DNA of 7,275 nt from NCBI GenBank assembly GCA_001829505.1, contig MIBK01000026.1, forward strand, positions 20,378 to 27,652. Reading direction: 5' to 3'. The first letter of the stretch is position 1. Each line of letters begins with the position of its first letter. This document shows, in pieces, positions 5,665 through 7,275 of the stretch. Under the pieces are notes generated by a model. The model searched no databases. It worked only from the letters and a program-made list of their open reading frames with translations, and was not told where the DNA came from. The position numbers and the translations under genes were made by a program. The DNA comes from Spirochaetes bacterium RBG_16_67_19. Its GTDB lineage: Bacteria > Spirochaetota > Spirochaetia > SZUA-6 > DRHE01.

Positions 5665-5952
5665 ATGTTCGTCGCCGTCGCCTGCGACCTGGGCAACGCG
5701 GACCGCCTGGCGAGCGTGGGGAATCTCCTGCTGCAGTACGGGTTCCGGAAACTGCAGCAGAACCTGTACGAATCGGCCGTCATCAGCGAGAAAAGCCTGC
5801 TGCGCCTGAAGAAGGAACTGGACGGGTTGACCGACTCGTACGACTCCCTGCGCTTCTACCAGTACCCCCTGGAGGACACCCTGGTGGTCAGCTCGCTGAA
5901 GGAAAAGAAATGGCGCAAGCTCGTGCTGACGGTCGAGGGAAAGGGACTGTAA
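5665..5952 (+). CDS. Orphan Cas2/VapD-like small protein
   Basis: A 95-aa protein whose layout resembles the Cas2 ferredoxin-like fold. It has a first strand MFVAVACDL ending in Asp8 (the position of the metal-binding Asp of Cas2), a helix, then YGFRKLQQNLYES (25-37), which parallels the family's G-x-x-R-x-Q-x-S-x-[FY]-E block. A helix SEKSLLRLKKELDGL (41-55) and a strand SLRFYQYPL (61-69) follow. In CRISPR systems Cas2 forms the spacer-integration complex with Cas1; VapD-type relatives are toxin ribonucleases. There is no cas1, other cas gene or repeat array in the window. The gene ends 1 base before prfB, so it is probably co-transcribed with it. A nuclease or regulatory role is therefore only a guess. 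ATG 5665 is the natural start by homology but has no Shine-Dalgarno sequence. The fold call is from pattern and length only. Confidence 0.6.
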   Translation: MFVAVACDLGNADRLASVGNLLLQYGFRKLQQNLYESAVISEKSLLRLKKELDGLTDSYDSLRFYQYPLEDTLVVSSLKEKKWRKLVLTVEGKGL

Positions 5953-5953
5953 C

Positions 5954-7067
5954 ATGCTGGAAGAACTGACTGGTCCGCAGCTGCGGCTCAAGGAGCTGAT
6001 CGAGGAATCCTGGAGGCGTCTTTGACCCGGAGACCCTGAAGGCGAAGATCACCGAGTTGGAGGTCCAGACCTCCGACGCCGAGTTCTGGAAGAATCGCGA
6101 GAGCGCCGAGAGCACCCTGGCGGTGCTGAAGAAGCTCAGGCGGCGTTGGGAGCCCTGGCAGGCGCTGCGGGCCCGGATGTCGGATCAGGAGCAGATGCAC
6201 CAACTGGCGGTGGAGGAGCAGGACCAGTCCATGGAGCCGGAGCTGCGCCGCAGCCTGGAGGAGCTGGAGCAGGATTTCGCCAAACTCAATCTCCTGCAGT
6301 TGCTGGGTGAGGAGGGGGATTCCGCCTCGGCCTTCCTGACCATCCACTCCGGGGCGGGCGGCACCGAGGCCTGCGACTGGACCTCCATGCTGCTGCGCAT
6401 GTACACGCGCTGGGCGGAGCGGCGCGGTTGCAAGGTTGAGATCATCGACCTGCTGGAAGCCGAGGGCGGGATCAAGTCGGTGACCGTGGAAATCACGGGC
6501 GAGTATGCCTACGGCCTGCTGAAGGCCGAGAGCGGCATCCACCGCCTGGTGCGCATTTCCCCCTTCGACTCCTCCGCCCGGCGGCACACCTCCTTCGCCT
6601 CCGTTTTCGCCTCCCCCGTGCTGGACGACACCATCGAGGTGGACATCCGGCCGGACGACATCCGCATTGACACCTACCGCGCCGGCGGAGCCGGCGGGCA
6701 GCACGTGAACAAGACCGACTCGGCGGTGCGCATCACCCACTTCCCGACGGGAATCGTGGTGCAGTGCCAGAATGAGCGCAGCCAGCACAAGAACAAGGCC
6801 CTGGCCATGAAGGTGCTGCGCTCCCGGCTGTATCAGTTCTACCGGGAGAAGCAGGAGGAGGAGCGGGCCAAGCAGGAAAAGGAGAAGAAGGACATCTCCT
6901 GGGGCAACCAGATCCGCTCCTACGTCTTCCAGCCCTACACCCTGGTCAAGGACCACCGCACCAAGCAGGAGGCGGGGAACATCCAGGCCGTCATGGACGG
7001 AGCCCTGGACCCGTTCATCGAGAGCTTCCTGGCAAAGGAGTACGAAGGCAAACGCCTATGGGCATAA
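5954..7067 (+). CDS. prfB: Peptide chain release factor 2, with programmed +1 frameshift
   Basis: RF2 recognises UAA and UGA stop codons in the ribosome and triggers release of the finished protein. Codons 1-23 (5954-6022, [10 protein letters not shown]...) end at an in-frame TGA (6023-6025). A +1 shift at CTT TGA C continues with GAC at 6024 and runs to TAA at 7065, for a 370-aa product like the 365-aa E. coli protein. The continuation begins DPETL and contains [12 protein letters not shown], matching the RF2 N-terminal pattern. Key motifs are the stop-codon-reading SPF (202-204) and the catalytic GGQ (247-249) in [20 protein letters not shown]. The residue matching E. coli position 246 is Ala, the common active form. 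AAGGGA at 5941-5946 is a ribosome site 7 bases before the ATG. The gene lies between the Cas2-like gene and a receiver-domain gene. Confidence 0.96.
6012..6026 (+). promoter_or_regulatory. prfB programmed +1 frameshift site
   Basis: An internal Shine-Dalgarno-like GGAGG (6012-6016) lies 3 bases before the slippery CTT (6020-6022), followed by TGA (6023-6025) and C. This is the same arrangement as the E. coli prfB recoding site. Low RF2 makes the ribosome pause at UGA and slip one base forward, producing more RF2; ample RF2 ends translation after 23 codons. All elements are seen directly; the mechanism is established for the family. Confidence 0.95.
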
Positions 7068-7275
7068 ACGTCCTGATCGTGGACGACCTGACCTTCATCA
7101 AGATGGTCCTGAAGGACCTGGTGGAGAAGGCGGGCTTCCGGGTTGTGGGCGAGGCCTCCGACGGGGAGGAGGCGCTGCGGCTTTTCGATGAGAAGCGCCC
7201 GGATGTCGTGCTGATGGACATCACCATGCCCAAGATGGACGGCCTGACCGCCTTGCAGCGGATACTGGAGAAGGA
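7058..7275 (+). CDS. CheY-like response regulator receiver domain (partial, 3' cut by window)
   Basis: The first 72 residues of a two-component receiver domain. The acidic pair Asp9-Asp10 (VLIVDDLTF), the phosphoacceptor Asp54 in [13 protein letters not shown] and the regular alternation of strands and helices are typical of CheY-type proteins. The rest, including the Thr/Ser and Lys switch residues, is beyond the window. It may be a stand-alone CheY or the start of a regulator with an output domain. The ATG at 7058 overlaps the end of prfB by 10 bases, with GAAGG at 7044-7048 as the ribosome site, so it is translated from the prfB transcript. A histidine kinase is not visible here. Confidence 0.93.
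   Translation, partial: MGINVLIVDDLTFIKMVLKDLVEKAGFRVVGEASDGEEALRLFDEKRPDVVLMDITMPKMDGLTALQRILEK

Noticed and set aside
6023..6025. In-frame TGA near the prfB start as a disabling mutation
   Set aside because: It lies in a complete programmed frameshift site, so it is regulatory and not a pseudogene.
5988..6956. Minus-strand open frame of 322 codons antisense to prfB
   Set aside because: The plus strand encodes RF2 with GGQ and SPF motifs; the antisense translation has no recognisable domain.

Overview
This is a gene-dense, GC-rich bacterial segment (roughly two thirds G+C by eye) holding eight protein genes, two of them cut by the window edges. No rRNA, tRNA, insertion sequence or CRISPR array is visible. 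The taxon is an inference. An Rnf complex, a Thermococcus-type GH57 glucanotransferase, an exported Fn3/TPR protein and a prfB with a programmed UGA frameshift together suggest a high-GC anaerobic or facultative bacterium, perhaps a spirochaete. The frameshift site also implies that UGA is read as stop.

Positions 1-2152 (+): the end of an Rnf electron-transport operon in the order rnfC (partial) - rnfD - rnfE - rnfA, with every junction overlapping by 4 bases. RnfC keeps its last ferredoxin-type cluster, and RnfE and RnfA keep the two membrane cysteines each that bind the shared [2Fe-2S] cluster. The complex is unusual: rnfG, normally between rnfD and rnfE, is absent, and RnfD lacks the [S/T]GAT motif that normally carries covalent FMN. 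RnfA has also lost a conserved connecting segment, and rnfB does not follow rnfA. This looks like a reduced, possibly flavinylation-free Rnf variant.

Positions 2153-4237 (+): a short intergenic stretch with a perfect 10-bp inverted repeat and a possible promoter, then a full-length GH57 4-alpha-glucanotransferase-like enzyme with an intact catalytic pair. Positions 4238-5590 (-): an exported protein of unknown function with two Fn3-like domains, a Pro/Ala linker and a TPR-like C-terminus. Its stop codon touches the stop codon of the GH57 gene with no bases between them.

Positions 5591-5664: an AT-richer divergent control region in which two predicted sigma70 promoters occupy the same DNA. 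Positions 5665-7275 (+): a compact cluster of an orphan Cas2/VapD-like small protein, prfB (release factor 2, with the classical +1 autoregulatory frameshift) and the start of a CheY-like receiver protein that overlaps the end of prfB. The Cas2-like gene in a housekeeping translation operon, with no cas1 or array nearby, and the reduced Rnf complex are the two most interesting features.
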